NCBI GenBank assembly: GCA_963971405.1
Contig: OZ020486.1
Location: 18,127,419 to 18,191,418, forward strand
Direction: 5' to 3'
Source of the DNA: Psococerastis gibbosa
Lineage: Eukaryota > Arthropoda > Insecta > Psocodea > Psocidae
Length of the DNA stretch: 64,000 nucleotides
The notes under the pieces are model-generated. The model was not told where the DNA came from and ran no database searches. It worked only from the letters and a program-made list of their open reading frames with translations. The position numbers and the translations under genes are program-made. Within the stretch, counting starts at the first letter, position 1. Every line of letters starts with the position of its first letter. Of this stretch, positions 60,201 to 64,000 are shown piece by piece.

Positions 60201-61272
60201 TACAGTATAAAATATGCAGTATATATAGTATATAACATTATGAACGGGGGTCGGGCTATAATCATGTTTGCCAAATGGGTTCTTGGTAAATAAGGCTGAA
60301 GCGGTACAAGCCTATATTTAGTTGCAGTAGTAAAAAATTAAATATGCTGTGTCGGCAAATAGTGCCGGAGACAATAGATCAATTCATACTTTCTGAAATT
60401 GACCGCCTTGTTAGAACAATAAAATTCGCAATACCCAATAAAGCACGTTTCTCGTTTCAGCAAAATCGCTGACCTATGGCTAGAAAGTGTTGGTTTTCTA
60501 GAGATCAATCTGAGAAAATCGTGTCACAGGTGCAGTTTCCCTCTGCTATAGCCCCGGGCAGGCTGTAAAAGCCAAGAGAGGCTCACAAGTTTTTAAAGAG
60601 ATTGAATTCGTACTGAAGGAAAGGAAAGAAATGTAACATGCATTTCCATTAAATTAAAATATAAATCTCGTCAATTCCAGGTCTCTAGCGACTGTTTCCC
60701 ATTTTTTGCATATATATAAATGTAACTTCTTTAACTGCGCTCTGTGAGCGTTTTTCAAGATGATCGAATGGAGTTACGATGCAGTTTTTCTACTGCATAT
60801 GAATCACGTACTCATCATTAATGTACGTGAACAATACGATATACAACATTACACAATACTTTCGATAACATTTTACATGGGTTACAGTAAATTTGTTACA
60901 TTTGAGTTAGGTATCGTGTAGAAATAAGAAACTTACTTTGCTGTAATTTATCTTATTTCGGAAACCATTGGCTCATTTGTATAACTTTGTGAGTTCCCGT
61001 ACAAGGATTTCTCCTCTCGTGTGATTCTGTACTCAAATGATTCTGTACCTCAGGCTTTGACCCAAGAACTATAAAAAATGCAACAGTCAGCTGGCAGTGA
61101 AGGCACTATTGTATTAAGCACAATAAGAGCAATATCGCGTGTGAACTATATAAATACCAATTACTTTGTACTATTTTAATACAATTTTTAATGTTCATGC
61201 CCATGTACATTTACAATATTCGACAACAATGAGAAAAAGTATTTCTGTACAATCCACAAACATGATTTTCAG

Positions 61273-61415
61273 AGTTGGGAAGCCCTTCCAGCGGACACGG
61301 CCACATTCACTCCTGACATTACGCCTCTCATCCTAGCCGCCCACCGAGACAACTACGAGATTATCAAAATTCTCCTAGACCGAGGTGCTTATCTCCCAGA
61401 CCCCCATCATGTCAG
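61273..61415 (+). CDS. trpgamma: TRP-gamma exon: ankyrin repeat 3
   Basis: Acceptor catgattttcag, donor ag|gtataa; phase 0 in, phase 2 out (143 nt). Encodes [20 protein letters not shown], then [20 protein letters not shown] and LPDPHHV plus a split Arg codon. The [22 protein letters not shown] segment is the last conventional ankyrin repeat of TRPC channels. It matches the preceding exon by phase and order, and there is no stop or indel. The short TAT-rich intron that follows is only 596 bp. Confidence 0.95.
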
Positions 61416-62011
61416 GTATAAAATTGTATAAAATTATTATTTATTATTATTATTGTTTATTTTATATTTATTTATTATTTATATAATTCTAGGTAGGCTA
61501 CATTAAGTAACATTACAGTCATGGACGTATTTTCAGCTCCTTGAGAGGGATCACAGAAATCAGAATTGTAGGCCTATATTATTAATATTTAAAAAATAGT
61601 ATTTCTTTCCCTGACAATCTATCACTGGCGTAAAATTTAGGAGTGGCAAAAACCATAGCTGTTAGAGTGCTTAAAATGATTGAAAAAAAGTTAGAGTGTG
61701 AGTGCATGAACGCAATTGATGCGAAATCACAGACTTCAGTCAGCGGTGCAGCTCCCCCCTACCCTGGATGTCACAAGAATAATTGACGTCTGTCACTGGT
61801 TATTTCAAAATTTGGTAACTGACAGTTAACCTAGTGTACAGTGCATAGTACTGACTTTGAATACCCAGAATCCACTCCCTGAAATAGGGGAATTTGTTTT
61901 GCGTACTCCAATTGCAACAGCTGTCACAGTATTGAATGAATTGGAAAGCAACTAGTTTCCTTTAAGCCTGAAATTATAAAAAAAAATCCAAAATTTTTGT
62001 AATGGTTGCAG
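61416..62011 (+). other. TRP-gamma intron (596 bp)
   Basis: Donor gtataa, acceptor tttgtaatggttgcag. A/T-rich with (ATT) repeats near its start (about 61434-61470) and a cactggcgtaaaattt motif at 61625 like the hAT MITE ends, without a matching partner. Confidence 0.95.
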
Positions 62012-62213
62012 GTGCGGATGCCAGGAATGTGTAACATCCCGCCAAGAAGACTCGTTGCGGCATTCGAGAAGTCGGATCAACGCGTATCGAGCTTTAGCTA
62101 GCCCCTCCCTTGTTGCCCTCTCTTCCAAAGACCCCATCCTAACCGCATTTGAACTCAGCTGGGAGCTAAGACGACTGAGTTTTATGGAGCATGAGTTCAA
62201 AATTGAATACCAG
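62012..62213 (+). CDS. trpgamma: TRP-gamma exon: CxC linker and start of TRP_2 domain
   Basis: Acceptor tttgtaatggttgcag, donor gtaagt; phase 2 in, phase 0 out (202 nt). Encodes [20 protein letters not shown], then [20 protein letters not shown] and [20 protein letters not shown], ending EFKIEYQ. Two features identify TRPC proteins: the Cys-x-Cys...Cys linker after the ankyrin repeats, which in solved TRPC structures takes part in a zinc site with a downstream His, and the [18 protein letters not shown] block that opens the TRP_2 domain (transient receptor ion channel II). Intact frame. Confidence 0.95.
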
Positions 62214-63303
62214 GTAAGTCACGGCGAACGATAGAGTACAACGAGAAGAAGCGCACGAATAGACTACTAAAGTAAGAGCGACTGGTCAAATTCAATCCCT
62301 CAACATAAAATATTCTATGGTGTCTTTAAAGGACAGATCTAGCTGGATCCATGTAAATCTATACGAGAGTCTGAAATAATAAAATAGCAATAAAACAAAA
62401 ATTATAGGTACTGAGTACCTATTACTCTTTGTAGAAAGCCTCAACAGGCTGCATGGATAATTACATAGAAACTAAAACATGGAATAATAGAAGGCAAAGG
62501 ATTTGGTCCCGTGGTCAGTACACCAGTCCGGCATGGTAGAGAATCGGATTTCTAAATCCCATTTCTGTCTATTTTTTCATGTCTTCCTCTCCCTAATAAA
62601 TAAATAAAGAGAACCGGCACGAGTGAACGCGTACATGTATGGGCATAGCTAGGATTGGATGCAAGGGGGGGGGGGCGGCAGAGGCAAAATTTCGATCAAA
62701 TCGATTGGTTTTCGCGGGTTTATTTGGTATTTTTTAAATATTAAACATTTTTATTTAATTCATTATATCTAGTTTAAATTCCCCGTACTTTTTTATATTG
62801 TGTAAATTCATCAACGAAAACACAATATTCTATCTAGGCCTGATGTTAAATCTCTCAAATCTTTAGGGGGGGAAGGGGGGCGTTCCCCATCCTCTTATAT
62901 GTGGACCAGAATTCTTCCCACTGCACGTTATAAGCAATATTGTGCTGGCATTTTATGTGGGGCGGTTGACTTGAACTAAACTTGTGCACAAGAACCCTGG
63001 AGATTGGCGTGCACTCGTACAGGCTGACTGCATCAGCATAAATTAATATGTAACCTGGGGGGAGACGTGCGTGCTTGCGAACCCCAACGGACCCCATGTC
63101 TTATCTCCATGACATATTAGCAACATCATTTTACTGTCTTTATTGCTAGGGCGTATCTCGTTAACTATTCTTACATAAGCATATAATGTGAAGTCTCTTT
63201 TTATTGCGTTCCGAGGGGAAACTTTGATGTCAGGTGAAATTATGGTACCCATACATAAATTTTGATTTTTTTATGTTATGATTTCATGTAACAATGATTT
63301 TAG
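62214..63303 (+). other. TRP-gamma intron (1.1 kb)
   Basis: Donor gtaagt, acceptor acaatgattttag. Contains a REP1-type terminus aaccggcacgagtgaacgcg near 62614-62633 and G-runs at about 62666-62677 and 62865-62880. No other feature. Confidence 0.95.
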
Positions 63304-63474
63304 GAGCTAAGAAAGCAATGTCAGGATTTCGCCACAGCCTTACTTGACCACACCCGAAGTTCCTATGAGTTAGAAGTTCTGTTAAATCACGACCCAACCG
63401 GGCCCGCCTTCGAGCACGGAGAAAGGATGCACCTCAATCGCCTCAAATTAGCTATTAAATACCGACAGAAAAAG
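63304..63474 (+). CDS. trpgamma: TRP-gamma exon: TRP_2 domain / linker helices
   Basis: Acceptor tgtaacaatgattttag, donor gtgaga; phase 0 to 0 (171 nt, 57 codons). Encodes ELRKQCQDFATALLDHTRSS, then YELEVLLNHDPTGPAFEHGE and RMHLNRLKLAIKYRQKK. These are the helical linker segments before the pre-S1 region of TRPC channels. The KLAIKYRQKK end leads into the KKFVAHPNCQQ-type segment in relatives, which would be on the next exon beyond the window. No transmembrane segment is present in the window, so only about the first third of a normal TRP-gamma protein (about 1100 residues) is encoded here. Confidence 0.95.
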
Positions 63475-64000
63475 GTGAGAATAATGGCCCACTACGGACT
63501 AAACACATTAAAATTTCGGTCACATAGAAAAATATTTGGGATGCTGCGGTCAGCAACATTTCCCCCCTACTGGTAAAGGTAAGAAACCCATCACTATTAG
63601 GGAATTTTTTCCTGTTATGTCATTATGTTAAGTCTCGAATCTCGACACTTTGTTTTGTATTCTTGTTCTCTAATAATTAAATAATAATTAAATAATTAAA
63701 ATAACCAGACAACTTGTATTGTCCTCCGGATGGACGTCAATCGTCAAGCAATAATAATATACAAGTATGTATATCAAGTAGGCTACCCTAGTTACAAAGC
63801 TAACTTGTTTACATTATTTTAGCATTGGGAAACAACACGGTATCTAGTACTATACTAGAACTATATAGAAGTAGCAACATTTAGAACATAGTTTTTCCTC
63901 TTGACGTTTTCTATATGCCAATCGATTCAGTTCAGTCCCATCACTTGTTTCAATGCGCTGAATTAAGATCGGTGTGCTCACGCTCCAAATTAAAAACAAA
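63475..64000 (+). other. Start of a TRP-gamma intron, cut by window end
   Basis: Donor aag|gtgaga. A/T-rich; contains ggacgtcaatcgtcaa near 63732, which resembles the Harbinger MITE inner arm but has no partner. The rest of the gene, including all membrane helices, lies to the right. Confidence 0.85.

Larger units (their letters stand above)
58638..61272 (+). other. TRP-gamma intron (2.6 kb)
   Basis: Donor cac|gttagt, acceptor attttcag. Holds the MITE copy at 58759, a C-run at 59418-59431, SINE copy E and REP2 copy 2. I see nothing in 60205-61272 beyond A/T-rich sequence. Confidence 0.95.

Noticed and set aside
61620..61800. Further GGCGTAA hAT MITE
   Set aside because: The left end is good, but no convincing right end or duplication was found.
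1..64000. CRISPR arrays, operons, phage or bacterial genes
   Set aside because: Spliced genes, SINEs, LINEs and long introns show eukaryotic DNA; no regularly spaced repeats of CRISPR kind exist.

Overview
The window looks like arthropod nuclear DNA: AT-rich, spliced genes, very large introns and dense mobile elements. The exact group is not resolved. The protein similarity and the LINE, SINE and MITE mix suit a crustacean or another arthropod with a large genome. There are no operons, CRISPR arrays or ribosomal genes.

The one host gene I can support is on the + strand: the 5' third of a TRPC-type cation channel, best matched to TRP-gamma. Five exons (48970-49100, 58400-58637, 61273-61415, 62012-62213, 63304-63474) encode the cytoplasmic ankyrin repeats and the TRP_2 region. 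Two upstream exons (25115-25157 and 31901-32052) fit by phase and add an acidic N-terminus. The seven segments sum to 1080 nt (360 codons) with every splice phase compatible. The membrane pore lies beyond the right edge. A 66-nt exon-like sequence at 50089-50154 encodes a second version of the first ankyrin helix pair and is the most interesting coding observation.

Nearly everything else is intronic or upstream DNA filled with transposons. The main families are: (1) a roughly 0.85-1.1 kb element here called REP1, with a (GTCT)n microsatellite, inverted GCTTTCCAATTTAT repeats and a 3' hairpin, which together resemble non-autonomous Helentrons (HINE/DINE-1 type); (2) several hAT-type MITEs with 8-bp target duplications, some nested in REP1; (3) a PIF/Harbinger-type MITE with TTA duplications; (4) a short palindromic MITE, REP5; (5) tRNA-derived SINEs; (6) decayed LINE fragments, the largest a reverse transcriptase at 36.9-38.8 kb; (7) a 1.1 kb near-perfect palindrome at 6.1-7.2 kb.

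Layout: 1-25114 is upstream of any supported exon and almost wholly repeats; 25158-31900 and 32053-48969 are putative introns, the second holding the LINE; 49101-58399 is a 9.3 kb intron holding the alternative exon candidate; 58400-63474 has the ankyrin/TRP_2 exons close together; 63475-64000 is intron.
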